From Gammaproteobacteria bacterium (GTDB taxonomy: Bacteria > Pseudomonadota > Gammaproteobacteria > JAJFJF01): a stretch of 41,501 nucleotides of DNA. The notes under the pieces were generated by a model that saw only the letters and a program-made list of their open reading frames with translations, was not told where the DNA came from and searched no databases. Position numbers and translations under genes: made by a program. Location of the stretch: contig JAJFJF010000038.1 in the NCBI GenBank assembly GCA_021774255.1, positions 1 to 41,501 on the forward strand, written 5' to 3'. Positions 24,549-33,381 of the stretch are shown piece by piece; positions within the stretch are counted from its first letter, which is position 1; every line of letters begins with the position of its first letter.

Positions 24549-24887
24549 CTATTGATAATATGAATCCTGTGCGCCTTTTTCAACTGCGTGCACAATCCAT
24601 GTATTAAGGCTTTGACCTTCATGTTTGGCTGCAACGTACGCCTTCCGATGTAACTCTGGATCTAATCTCAGGTTTAGCTTTCCTGAGAAAGGTTTATCAG
24701 GCGTCTCTCCACGTGAAGCACAAAAGTCCAAGTAGTCCTCGATAGAGTCAATCAATGCTTTTTTTAACTCTTTAACACTCTTGCCCTGAAAAGTGATCAC
24801 ATCACGGGTGTTAATCACCTCACCATGAAAAATTTCAGCGTCATCATCAAATTCAATGTGTCCAATGTAGCCTTTATAACTTAACAT
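24549..24887 (-). CDS. hicB: HicB-family antitoxin
   Basis: This 112-residue antitoxin has an N-terminal degenerate RNase-H-like HicB domain (YKGYIGHIEFDDDAEIFHGE, residues 4-23, with VKELKKALIDSIEDY later). The C-terminal ribbon-helix-helix is of the HicB_lk type (LNLRLDPELHRKAYVAAKHE). It should neutralise HicA and bind operator DNA. The ATG at 24887 was chosen because GGAGGTG precedes it; an upstream in-frame start would add 10 residues. It lies 20 nt downstream of hicA. Confidence 0.88.
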   Translation of the reverse strand: MLSYKGYIGHIEFDDDAEIFHGEVINTRDVITFQGKSVKELKKALIDSIEDYLDFCASRGETPDKPFSGKLNLRLDPELHRKAYVAAKHEGQSLNTWIVHAVEKGAQDSYYQ

Positions 24888-24907
24888 AACTTCACCTCCG
24901 CTTCGGT

Positions 24908-25141
24908 TTAAAAGCACCGCATGGAGACGACAGCGCCTTTATCGGTTGCTTTTTTAGGATGAGGTCTATGAAAGGTTGCACGCACACCGTTATAGGCAAG
25001 GCGAACACGCGAACCATTTCCTTCACTAATCTCTACGCCAAGAGCCGCTAGCATGCCTTCGATGTCTTTCCAGGAAATACTGGAACGAACTGGACTATCG
25101 TAAATTTCCTTGAAAGTTTTTATATGCTTCGACTTCATCAT
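24908..25141 (-). CDS. hicA: HicA-family toxin
   Basis: This 77-residue protein is a HicA-type mRNA interferase with a double-stranded-RNA-binding-like fold. Family features are SWKDIEGMLAALGVEISEG, the basic strand GSRVRLAYNGVRATF, and the catalytic His in FHRPHPKK. It belongs to the longer HicA variety found with HicB proteins that carry a ribbon-helix-helix. It is the first gene of hicAB, just inside the tRNA-proximal end of the island, where such a module would help retain the element. The start is ATG at 25141 or the adjacent ATG; a leader is nearly absent. Confidence 0.85.
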   Translation of the reverse strand: MMKSKHIKTFKEIYDSPVRSSISWKDIEGMLAALGVEISEGNGSRVRLAYNGVRATFHRPHPKKATDKGAVVSMRCF

Positions 25142-25144
25142 AAA

Positions 25145-25167
25145 ATAGTACTATAAAATGGTACCAT
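25145..25167. promoter_or_regulatory. hicAB promoter with tandem palindromic operators
   Basis: Two perfect 10-bp palindromes, ATAGTACTAT (25145-25154) and ATGGTACCAT (25158-25167), lie 3 nt apart (13-bp centre spacing) directly before hicA. On the minus strand TTGAAT and TACTAT, 17 nt apart, form a promoter overlapping both. Paired palindromes suit the ribbon-helix-helix dimers of HicB and would give autorepression. Confidence 0.6.
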
Positions 25168-25449
25168 ATTCAAGTAGAGAGGGTTTGCCTGGATTTAAAT
25201 ATAGAAAACTGAAAATGATCAATAATTATGTTTTATATCAGAAAGTTATAATTTTCATGGGTTGTTCTGCTAGTTTGATTCGAAAACTCCACAAACCGCC
25301 TTGGTCGCTATCCTGTAATAACAGTTATCCACAATAAAACGCAACACACCCCGAGATACGCACCTATAATAAGGAAACATAAAAATTAATACTAATGCAT
25401 TGATTTCAATGTTATATTTTGCCGTAGAGTGCTGTGGTTTGCGGTCAAG
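25168..25449. other. Non-coding stretch between hicA and tRNA-Thr
   Basis: No gene is seen. This is where an integrase would be expected beside the intact tRNA. The AT-rich sequence has no recognisable recombinase remnant, so the integrase was lost or replaced. Confidence 0.45.
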
Positions 25450-25455
25450 TATTGA

Positions 25456-25528
<73 letters not shown>

Positions 25529-25557
25529 GCGATGACAATGATCAAGGCGGGCCGGTG

Positions 25558-25586
25558 ATTATAGGAAATCAGCTGGTAAGCTACAA
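25558..25586 (-). promoter_or_regulatory. tRNA-Thr promoter
   Basis: On the minus strand TTGTAG (-35, 25581-25586) and TATAAT (-10, 25558-25563) are 17 nt apart. The -10 is followed by a GC-rich CACCGGCCCGCC discriminator, as in stringently controlled stable-RNA promoters. Confidence 0.75.
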
Positions 25587-25649
25587 GCGCACAGAGAAAT
25601 CAGTGTCGCGGGTGTTTTTTTAGGTAAGGTGAGTTTTGTGCCACCCTGC

Positions 25650-26072
25650 TCAGCTTGCTGCCGAGCAGGTACCCTTCTCTAAGCAGGTGCTGTCTGGGCT
25701 CACCACCCAGGTGAGGCGGCCATTCTCGAGAGTAGGCTCTAGTATATAGTTGGCGCCCTCGGCCAAGGTGTCGACTGCGGTGGCGATAATCAGACCCATA
25801 CTCACATCAAGACTGGCCAGGTTGCCAACAGGCTGGTTAATAGGTGGCTGAATGCCCATGCTGCCCGCGTCGCAGTTATTAAGCGAGCCATTGGTTTGCG
25901 CGCAGATCTCAACGTCTGTTTTGTAGGGGCTGGTGGCCAAGATAATTTCAGAAAATTTGGATTTTTCAATATAAGACAGATACGCCGGTAAGCCAATCAC
26001 TGCTAAAATGCCGATGATCGCAACGACGATCATAATTTCAATAAGTGTAAAGCCCTGTTGGTGCGTTGGCAT
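25650..26072 (-). CDS. pilA: Type IV major pilin (prepilin)
   Basis: This 140-residue prepilin has a 7-residue leader ending in Gly. PilD would cleave before Phe8 in GFTLIEIMIVVAIIGI, leaving Glu5 of the mature pilin for subunit alignment. The hydrophobic N-terminal helix is typical of type IVa pilins. Cys near residues 52 and 64, and near 131 and 136 (TCLEKGTC), probably form disulfides, the last pair closing a short D-region loop. AGGGGAAA precedes the ATG. It follows recD2 on the same strand with a hairpin between, and a plausible promoter (TTTCAA, 17 nt, TATAAA) lies upstream. PilBCD are encoded nearby on the other strand. Confidence 0.9.
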   Translation of the reverse strand: MPTHQQGFTLIEIMIVVAIIGILAVIGLPAYLSYIEKSKFSEIILATSPYKTDVEICAQTNGSLNNCDAGSMGIQPPINQPVGNLASLDVSMGLIIATAVDTLAEGANYILEPTLENGRLTWVVSPDSTCLEKGTCSAAS

Positions 26073-26143
26073 TGCTTTCCCCTTGCTTGATAATGAAGAC
26101 AGTCTTAGCTTTATAACAATTTACAATATTTGTTGAAACAGAC

Positions 26144-26169
26144 AATGTCTTAAAATAGATTAAGACATT
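26144..26169 (-). terminator. Hairpin at the recD2 stop codon
   Basis: AATGTCTTAA and TTAAGACATT form a perfect 10-bp stem with a 6-nt loop overlapping the recD2 stop. There is no long T run afterwards, so termination strength is uncertain. Confidence 0.45.
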
Positions 26170-28363
26170 ACTGACTGGATAGCCGTTGTTGTAATTTTGT
26201 GAGGCGGCGGCTGGCGCGTTGATTACGCAAGGCCATCGATAAAGCTTTTTTCTGACCGATTAATACAACAAGTTGTTTACCACGCGTGACAGCGGTGTAA
26301 AGCAGATTGCGCTCTAACAACATATAATGTTGCGTTGATATTGGGAGCACGACAACCGGATATTCCGAACCTTGGCTTTTGTGAATACTAGTAGCGTATG
26401 CCAAATTAATTTCATCAAGCTCGTTCATTTCATAGCGGACTTCACGCCCATCATAATTAATCCACAAGCAATCATCTTCTTGATTGATCTTGCTAATCGA
26501 CCCAATATCACCGTTAAAAATATCTTTATCGTAGTTGTTGACCATCTGGATGACTTTATCACCCGGCGCAAACGTAATACCGTAACGCACAATTTTAGGG
26601 CTGGCGTGAGGGTTTAAACGCTGCTGTAGCTCCACATTCAGTGAGCGCGCACCTAAGCTGCCGCGATTCATGGGGGTGAGCACTTGAATATCACGTATGG
26701 GGTTAAGATTAAAGCGCGAAGGAATGCGCTTTGTCACCACGGTGATTAATTTTTCATAAATTTCTTCGGGCGTTTCGGCATAAAGCGTATAAAAGTCGGT
26801 GTCTTGTTCGGGTGGCAGTGACTGTGGTAGTTCGCCTTGGTTAATCCGGTGTGCGTTCACAATAATCTGTGATGTCGCTGCTTGGCGGAAAATCTCTGTG
26901 AGACGCACAGTCGGAATAGCATGCGACTGGATAATATCCATTAATACCGCACCCGGTCCAACAGAAGGGAGTTGATCCATATCGCCTACAAGCAATAACG
27001 CCGTATTATCATCGATGGCACGCAGTACTTGGTTCATTAAGACCACATCCACCATCGAGGTTTCGTCTATGACGATTAAATCTGTGTCAAAAGGGTTCAT
27101 GGCATCGCGTTTAAAACCATAATTTTTAGGGTCAAACTCTAAAAGTCGATGCAAGGTTTTTGCTTCAATGCCCACTGTTTCAGCTAAGCGTTTCGCCGCA
27201 CGGCCCGTCGGCGCAGCCAATTGCATGCGCACACGTTTAGCGGCCAGTATACTTAAGATACTATTTAATACCGTGGTTTTACCGACACCCGGCCCACCGG
27301 TGATCACCAATACATTGCTCTGCAAAGCAAGTCGCACGGCCTCTTGCTGTGAGGCGGATAATTGCAAGCCGGTTTTGCCCTCTACCCAAGGAATGGCCGC
27401 GTTGGCGTCAATGCTCCCCCAAGGACAACGGTGTTTAGCGAGGCGGCGCATATGCTGCGCCACACCGCATTCTGCATGGTGTAGCGGTGCTAAAAACACG
27501 CAGTCTTTTTCATCAATTGGCTCTTGAATAAGGCGTTTTTCTGCTATTTCTAGATTCACCGCCTCAACAATAATACTTAAATCAATCTCTAACAAATCAC
27601 CCGTTTTATTGATCAATTCGTTTTGTTCCGCAGCACAATGCCCTTGTGTCGAATACTCTTGGAGTACATGCCGCACACCGGCCTGCGCACGGATCAGCGC
27701 ATCACGGGCAATGCCCAACTTCTCCGCCAAGTCATCGGCTGTTTTAAAGCCCACGCCCCGAATATCTAAGGCTAAACGATAGGGATTTTCAGTGACTTTC
27801 GCGATAGCGTCATCACCGTAGGTTTTATAGATGCGTACCGCACGTGAGGTGCCTACTCCATGAGAATGTAAAAACACCATGATTTCGCGGATCACTTTTT
27901 GCTCTGCCCAGGCCGCCAGCACACCGTCACGCCGTTTTTTGCCAATGCCCGGCAGTTTCAAAAGTCGATCGGGAGCGTTTTCGATGACATCGAAAACTTC
28001 ATCACCAAAAGCATGCACCAATTTTTTAGCGAAATGCGGGCCGATGCCTTTGATCAAGCCAGAACCCAAATATTTCTGAATACCTTCTAAGGTGCTAGGG
28101 GGCTGCGCTTTTAGTTCATCTGTTTTGAATTGCAGGCCATGTTGACGATCGTTTACCCATGCGCCACGACAATCAATATATTCCCCTGCCGCAATGCTGG
28201 GCGCAGAACCCACGACGGTCACCAGATCAGCTTTGCCGCGTACTTTCACGCGTAACACACAAAAGCCTGTCTCTTCACTATGGAAAGTAACACGTTCCAC
28301 TAAGCCGCCTAACGCAGCTTGCTCCTGCATTTGAGATCGTGTAGGTGAAGATAAGACAGCCAT
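26168..28363 (-). CDS. recD2: RecD2-type ATP-dependent DNA helicase
   Basis: This 731-residue 5'-3' superfamily 1B helicase is of the RecD2/RecD-like family, which acts without RecBC. An N-terminal OB region is followed by helix-hairpin-helix motifs ([14 protein letters not shown] and a second near [14 protein letters not shown]). Next come Walker [10 protein letters not shown], Walker [21 protein letters not shown], and the C-terminal [11 protein letters not shown] of motif V. The ATG at 28363 was preferred over an upstream TTG because the family N-terminus begins shortly after it. A role in DNA repair or replication-fork processing is likely. Confidence 0.92.
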   Translation of the reverse strand: MAVLSSPTRSQMQEQAALGGLVERVTFHSEETGFCVLRVKVRGKADLVTVVGSAPSIAAGEYIDCRGAWVNDRQHGLQFKTDELKAQPPSTLEGIQKYLGSGLIKGIGPHFAKKLVHAFGDEVFDVIENAPDRLLKLPGIGKKRRDGVLAAWAEQKVIREIMVFLHSHGVGTSRAVRIYKTYGDDAIAKVTENPYRLALDIRGVGFKTADDLAEKLGIARDALIRAQAGVRHVLQEYSTQGHCAAEQNELINKTGDLLEIDLSIIVEAVNLEIAEKRLIQEPIDEKDCVFLAPLHHAECGVAQHMRRLAKHRCPWGSIDANAAIPWVEGKTGLQLSASQQEAVRLALQSNVLVITGGPGVGKTTVLNSILSILAAKRVRMQLAAPTGRAAKRLAETVGIEAKTLHRLLEFDPKNYGFKRDAMNPFDTDLIVIDETSMVDVVLMNQVLRAIDDNTALLLVGDMDQLPSVGPGAVLMDIIQSHAIPTVRLTEIFRQAATSQIIVNAHRINQGELPQSLPPEQDTDFYTLYAETPEEIYEKLITVVTKRIPSRFNLNPIRDIQVLTPMNRGSLGARSLNVELQQRLNPHASPKIVRYGITFAPGDKVIQMVNNYDKDIFNGDIGSISKINQEDDCLWINYDGREVRYEMNELDEINLAYATSIHKSQGSEYPVVVLPISTQHYMLLERNLLYTAVTRGKQLVVLIGQKKALSMALRNQRASRRLTKLQQRLSSQ

Positions 28364-28530
28364 AATAGAGAAATCATACACAAAAGCAGCGAAAACACCA
28401 ACCAAGAAACAGGTTAACCGTCGTTATCAGCATGCTCATCGCAATAAACAGCTCACCCTGTTGATTAAATTAATATTAAGCTGCACAATAGCGACTCCTC
28501 CCCCATCATCTTACCCAAAAAGGGGGAGCC

Positions 28531-29793
28531 ATGTCGTCAACATTTACCGCACAACTGCCGCACCTTACTGGCACCCGTTTTGCCAACATCCACCACGATG
28601 ATGACGCCATTATTCAGGCCATTAATCATTTACTACAGGATGCTATCGCTCAGCAGATCTCCGATATCCATTTTGAACCTTATGAAACCTTTTACCGTGT
28701 GCGCTTTCGGCGTGATGGCTTATTGATTGAAATTGGGCGGCCGCCCCTTGACGTGAGTGCGCGCCTCACCGTTAGGTTAAAAGTCATGGCTGAACTCGAC
28801 ATTGCCGAGCGGCGACTCCCACAAGACGGTCGTTTCAAATTTACGAATGATAGCAAAACAGATATCGACATCCGCGTGAGCACCTGCCCCACGCTGTTTG
28901 GTGAGAAAATTGTTTTACGATTGCTTGATCCCGCGCAGCTCAATTTGGAGTGGGATCAACTCGGCTATGATCCCAAGCAAAAACAACTTTTTCTCGATGC
29001 CATTGCGCGCCCACAAGGCATGGTGTTGGTCACTGGCCCAACGGGTAGTGGCAAAACCGTTTCATTGTACACTGCGCTGAGGCAGCTCAACACAACCGAT
29101 AAAAATTTACTCACTGTAGAAGACCCTGTTGAAATTTATCTCCCGGGTGTGAATCAAGTGATGGTTAACCGTAAAGCAGGCTTGCATTTCCCACAAGCAT
29201 TGCGTGCATTTTTACGACAAGATCCGGATATCATGATGGTCGGCGAGATCCGTGACTTAGAAACAGCTGATATTGCGATTAAAGCTGCCCAAACGGGGCA
29301 TTTAGTGCTTTCCACGCTGCATACCAACAGTGCTGCCGATACGCTAGTGCGTCTTTTCAATATGGGTGTCGCGCCTTTTAATCTTGCGGCATCTGTCTCA
29401 CTGATTATTTCGCAACGCCTGGCACGCTGTCTTTGTTCACATTGTAAAATACCACACACGCTGCCCGATACAATATTGGAAGAAATGGACATTTTGTATA
29501 AGACTGACAAACTGGGCATGACGAGCAATACTTTCCAGGCAAATACAGACGGGTGTCAACACTGCCACCAAGGGTATTCGGGGAGAATCGGTATTTTTGA
29601 AGTCATGCCTATCACAACCGCTGTTCGGGAGAAAATACTAACCGGTACCGCCACCGAGATCGCTCAGCAGGCAGAAAAAGAAGGCATGCTGACCTTGCAA
29701 GCAACCGGGTTTAAGAAGGTGCTAGCCGGCATGACCAGCTTGAGTGAGCTTAGCCGCACGATCGATTTGCGTGATAACGCGCTTAAAAAGTAA
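28531..29793 (+). CDS. pilB: Type IV pilus assembly ATPase PilB (short form)
   Basis: This 420-residue GspE/PilB-type ATPase powers pilus extension on the cytoplasmic side. Visible motifs are Walker A GPTGSGKT, the Asp box near VEDPVEIYLPGV, Walker B DPDIMMVGEIRD and the His box TLHTNSA. The zinc-binding tetracysteine is CSHC and CQHC. Typical PilB proteins have about 560-570 residues; the N-terminal MshEN/T2SSE_N domain is absent, so this start (after AGGGGGAG) gives only the N2 and catalytic domains. It is the first gene of pilB-pilC-pilD-coaE. Confidence 0.93.
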   Translation: MSSTFTAQLPHLTGTRFANIHHDDDAIIQAINHLLQDAIAQQISDIHFEPYETFYRVRFRRDGLLIEIGRPPLDVSARLTVRLKVMAELDIAERRLPQDGRFKFTNDSKTDIDIRVSTCPTLFGEKIVLRLLDPAQLNLEWDQLGYDPKQKQLFLDAIARPQGMVLVTGPTGSGKTVSLYTALRQLNTTDKNLLTVEDPVEIYLPGVNQVMVNRKAGLHFPQALRAFLRQDPDIMMVGEIRDLETADIAIKAAQTGHLVLSTLHTNSAADTLVRLFNMGVAPFNLAASVSLIISQRLARCLCSHCKIPHTLPDTILEEMDILYKTDKLGMTSNTFQANTDGCQHCHQGYSGRIGIFEVMPITTAVREKILTGTATEIAQQAEKEGMLTLQATGFKKVLAGMTSLSELSRTIDLRDNALKK

Positions 29794-29800
29794 CGTTACC

Positions 29801-31003
29801 ATGCCCACTGTATTTCATTGGACAGGTTTAACCTCCCAGAAACAAAAAGCGCAAGGCAGCATTGAGGCTAAAAGTGCAGCATTTGCACGCGCGAAGCTGC
29901 GCCGCAATGGCATTGCGCCACTACAGATCCGAAAAACAAGTCATTTTTTAGCCTTTTCTAAAAATAAAAAAATTAAATCGCAAGACATATTGATCTTTAC
30001 CCGGCAACTTGCGATTTTAATACAAGCCGGCGTACCTTTATTGCAAGCAATCAATATGCTTGCCAAAGGCAATCAGCAAAATAGCATGCGAGAGATGCTG
30101 CAATCTATTGGAAAAACCATTGCGTCTGGCCAGCCTTTATCTGCAGCACTCCGCCTTCACCCAAAGCAATTTAGCCGTTTATTTTGTCAACAACTCAACG
30201 CCAGTGAACAATCAGGCACCCTAGATGCCACACTCGAGACATTAGCTCAACAACAAGAAAAAATGGCGGTGCTGGCTCGAAAAATAAAAAAAGCATGTTA
30301 TTACCCCGCCACCGTTGTTGTCGTCGCGCTATTATTAATATTATTATTGCTTATTTGGGTGGTGCCACAGTTTGAATCCTTATTCCAAGGGTTTGGGGCA
30401 ACACTTCCGCTCTCAACACAGTTTGTGATTACCTTATCACATACCTTACAGCAATATGCCTTGCCATTGGCAGGCACATTCTCTTCCGTCATCTATGCTT
30501 TTTGTAAAAGCGTAAAACGCTCAACGGCTTTCCGTCGCAAGCTCGATACGATGTTATTGCGCGCCCCTCTCTTAGGCATGCTCCTACGCAAGGCCGCCAT
30601 TGCTCGCTATGCCCGTACGCTTGCCACAGGCTTTGCAAGTGGGCTCCCGTTAATCGATGCGCTGAACGCGGCGGCTGAAACCTGCGGGCAACGTGTCTAC
30701 CAGCAGGGTATTATCACGATCCGTGATGCAGTGCTCCGCGGGCAGGCTATTCACACCGCCATGCAAGCAACCGATCTCTTTCCGCATACCGTCGTACAAA
30801 TGGTTGCCGTGGGTGAAGCTTCCGGTGATCTCGACACCCTACTTCATAAGGTCGCTGAGCGCTTTGAAGCAGAGGTGGATGATGCATTATCCAATCTGAG
30901 TAGCCTTTTGGAGCCTTTTATTATGATTGTGCTTGGCGTATTGCTTGGCGGGTTGATGATTGCGCTGTATTTACCGATCTTCAAGCTAGGTAGCGTGATG
31001 TAA
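29801..31003 (+). CDS. pilC: Type IV pilus inner-membrane platform protein PilC
   Basis: This 400-residue protein of the GspF/PilC family forms the inner-membrane platform that PilB rotates. It has two GspF cytoplasmic domains (IFTRQLAILIQAGVPLLQAI near residue 65 and YARTLATGFASGLPLIDAL near 270) separated by a helix pair, and a C-terminal membrane anchor. The ATG at 29801 was chosen; an upstream in-frame start lies within pilB. It begins 7 nt after the pilB stop, which suggests translational coupling. Confidence 0.95.
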   Translation: MPTVFHWTGLTSQKQKAQGSIEAKSAAFARAKLRRNGIAPLQIRKTSHFLAFSKNKKIKSQDILIFTRQLAILIQAGVPLLQAINMLAKGNQQNSMREMLQSIGKTIASGQPLSAALRLHPKQFSRLFCQQLNASEQSGTLDATLETLAQQQEKMAVLARKIKKACYYPATVVVVALLLILLLLIWVVPQFESLFQGFGATLPLSTQFVITLSHTLQQYALPLAGTFSSVIYAFCKSVKRSTAFRRKLDTMLLRAPLLGMLLRKAAIARYARTLATGFASGLPLIDALNAAAETCGQRVYQQGIITIRDAVLRGQAIHTAMQATDLFPHTVVQMVAVGEASGDLDTLLHKVAERFEAEVDDALSNLSSLLEPFIMIVLGVLLGGLMIALYLPIFKLGSVM

Positions 31004-31021
31004 TTATAGTAAAATAGCGTT

Positions 31022-31876
31022 ATGGTTTTAGCATCTTTAGACAATCCAGCCATTCTACTGAGCATCACTGCTTTGCTGGGCCTGATAATCGGTAGCTTTT
31101 TAAATGTCGTGATCCAGCGGCTGCCACGCATGTTGCACCATCAATGGGAACAACAATGCCACATCTTGCTGGCTTCTGGGCCGCTTTCCAGCACGACGCC
31201 GCCTACTTATAATCTTGCGCTACCCGCTTCACACTGCCCACACTGCGCGCACACGCTGCGGCTGGTCGATAACATTCCGCTATTGAGTTATTTGTGGCTA
31301 AAAGGCAAGTGCCCCCATTGTGGCGCGCCTATTTCATTACGTTATTTTTTGGTAGAGCTTGGCTGCGCTATTTTATCGGTGGCTGTCGTTTGGCAATTTG
31401 GTCTGAGTCTGCAGGCTGCGGCTGCATTGATCCTCACCTGGAGCCTATTGTGTTTAACGGTGATCGATATCGAGCAACAACTGCTACCTGATAATATTAC
31501 CTTGCCCTTGCTTTGGTTAGGCTTACTCGCCAGTTTATTACCACTCACGGTCGCGCCCGTCGACGCCATTCTAGGCGCCAGCCTTGGCTATTTAAGCTTG
31601 TGGTTTATTTATTGGCTATTTAAATTGATACGCAAAAAAGAGGCCATGGGACACGGTGATTTTAAATTGCTGGCCATGCTGGGGGCCTGGTTGGGCTGGC
31701 AAGCGTTAATTCCCATTTTGCTTTTATCTTCCCTTTTAGGTGTGCTGATTGGCGGCACATTTTTGTTGCTGCACCGTCAAAGCAGCCAAACCCCTATCGC
31801 TTTTGGCCCTTACCTTGCCTTTTCAGGATGGCTAATGTTAATGTTTAACCTTCACCATTTCTTTTTCTTGCTATGA
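31022..31876 (+). CDS. pilD: Prepilin peptidase / N-methyltransferase PilD
   Basis: This 284-residue membrane aspartyl protease cleaves prepilin leaders and methylates the new N-terminal Phe. The N-terminal zinc-binding pairs CPHC (AHTLRL) and CPHC (GAP) are present, as in bifunctional enzymes. The catalytic Asps are in VIDIEQQLLPD and GHGDFKLL (the GxGD motif). About eight membrane segments are visible. Its stop overlaps the coaE start by 4 nt (ATGA). Confidence 0.95.
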   Translation: MVLASLDNPAILLSITALLGLIIGSFLNVVIQRLPRMLHHQWEQQCHILLASGPLSSTTPPTYNLALPASHCPHCAHTLRLVDNIPLLSYLWLKGKCPHCGAPISLRYFLVELGCAILSVAVVWQFGLSLQAAAALILTWSLLCLTVIDIEQQLLPDNITLPLLWLGLLASLLPLTVAPVDAILGASLGYLSLWFIYWLFKLIRKKEAMGHGDFKLLAMLGAWLGWQALIPILLLSSLLGVLIGGTFLLLHRQSSQTPIAFGPYLAFSGWLMLMFNLHHFFFLL

Positions 31877-32484
31877 CAAAAAAAACACAACTCACCATTG
31901 GCTTAACCGGCAGCATCGGCAGTGGAAAATCCACCGTTGGCGCACTATTTGCCAAGCTCGGCGCTAATGTCATTGATGCTGATTTTATTGCACGTGAAGT
32001 GACAGAAGCAGGCTCGCCTGTACTTAAAACCATTGCAGAACATTTTGGTAGTAATATTATCGATGCCTCTGGCAATCTTAAACGCCGCCACTTACGCGAT
32101 TTAATTTTCGCCTCCGCAACGAAGCGTGCTTGGCTGGAAAAACTGCTTCACCCCTTGATTCTGGCACGCATGCTTGAGCTGGCACAACAAAGCCAAGCCC
32201 CTTATTGTATTTTAATGATCCCTTTGCTCGTGGAAGCAGGTGCGCAAGCGCGCGTTGATCGTGTTTTACTCGTCGACGCCCCGGAAGAAACGTGTATTGC
32301 GCGCATCATGGCACGCGACCATGTCCCTCAGCAGCAGGCTGAAGAAATGCTTGCTAGCCAAGCCACCCGCCAAACTCGCGTCAAAGTAGCGGATGACATT
32401 ATTCACAACACAGGCAGCCAAGAGGATTTAACTGAAAAAGTACTCGCTTTGCATCAGTCTTACTTGGCACTAACCAAGTCATAA
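31873..32484 (+). CDS. coaE: Dephospho-CoA kinase
   Basis: This 203-residue kinase performs the last step of coenzyme A synthesis, phosphorylating the 3'-OH of dephospho-CoA. The P-loop is GLTGSIGSGKST at residues 10-21, followed by the DADFIAREV substrate region and the lid motif RIMARDH. Length is normal for the family. It is translationally coupled to pilD, an arrangement common in gammaproteobacteria. Confidence 0.96.
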   Translation: MTKKTQLTIGLTGSIGSGKSTVGALFAKLGANVIDADFIAREVTEAGSPVLKTIAEHFGSNIIDASGNLKRRHLRDLIFASATKRAWLEKLLHPLILARMLELAQQSQAPYCILMIPLLVEAGAQARVDRVLLVDAPEETCIARIMARDHVPQQQAEEMLASQATRQTRVKVADDIIHNTGSQEDLTEKVLALHQSYLALTKS

Positions 32485-32572
32485 ACTAAGCTTACTTTAG
32501 ATTTTATTCTCTACTTTAAACAAGCGCAGTAGTTATGTATTATGTTTGGCTTGTATTAGGTTTAAGCTGTTA

Positions 32573-33358
32573 ATGGATAACGCAACCCCACCACTCACTG
32601 CCACCCTCTACGAACACCCTTTAAATGAAGGCGCCCGTACTTTATTACGGCTAGAGCATTTATTTAATCAAGCCACACATCACTTGCAGCAGCCTATTTC
32701 TTGGGACGGGCACAATACCGTGGCGGCCATTGATCAGATCCTGAACTTATCCGAACGCATTGATATCAAAAAAGAGCTCTGTAAAGAATTAGAACGGCAT
32801 AATAATAAATTGCAGCCCTTAAAGATGCTCCCCGATCTGGATCAAGACAAACTGCGCAGCTATCTGGATGAGCTTAAGCAAGCACACCATGCTTTGCAAA
32901 ATCTAGGGTGCCGTATTGGCGAAAATCTGCGTAATGATGAATTTTTAAATGCGATCCGACAACGCCTGGCCATCCCCGGGGGATGTTGTAGTTTTGATTT
33001 GCCAGCTTATCATTATTGGCTATCACAACCGCCAGCTGATCGTGAGGCGCAATTACATCGCTGGTTATCCAATTTTCAGGCCATCTACCAAGCACTCTAT
33101 TTGTGCTTAAAATTGACGCGTCAAAGCGCAGAACCCAAAGCGGTGATTGCTCGACGTGGCTTTTTACAAACCACTTTTTCTTCACAAACACGATGCCAAA
33201 TGCTACGCGTATTTTTACCTGCTAACAGTGGGCGTTATCCCGAAATCAGCGGAAACAAGCACCGCATGAGCATTCGCTTTTTTCGCGCCAATGGCACCAA
33301 GCGCCCTTTATTGATTGAGCAAGATGTGGCGTTTGAAATGGCATGCTGCATGCTCTAG
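32573..33358 (+). CDS. zapD: Cell division protein ZapD
   Basis: This 261-residue protein belongs to the ZapD (YacF, DUF1342) family. It binds the FtsZ C-terminal tail and bundles FtsZ filaments at the division ring. The N-terminus LYEHPLNEGARTLLRLEHLF and the later GCCSFDLPAYHYWL are conserved family blocks. The ATG at 32573 was chosen because it starts just before the conserved domain; an upstream in-frame start would add 9 residues. It follows coaE by 88 nt, the usual coaE-zapD order. Confidence 0.93.
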   Translation: MDNATPPLTATLYEHPLNEGARTLLRLEHLFNQATHHLQQPISWDGHNTVAAIDQILNLSERIDIKKELCKELERHNNKLQPLKMLPDLDQDKLRSYLDELKQAHHALQNLGCRIGENLRNDEFLNAIRQRLAIPGGCCSFDLPAYHYWLSQPPADREAQLHRWLSNFQAIYQALYLCLKLTRQSAEPKAVIARRGFLQTTFSSQTRCQMLRVFLPANSGRYPEISGNKHRMSIRFFRANGTKRPLLIEQDVAFEMACCML

Positions 33359-33381
33359 CGGCTACGGCACGGCCATCACGA

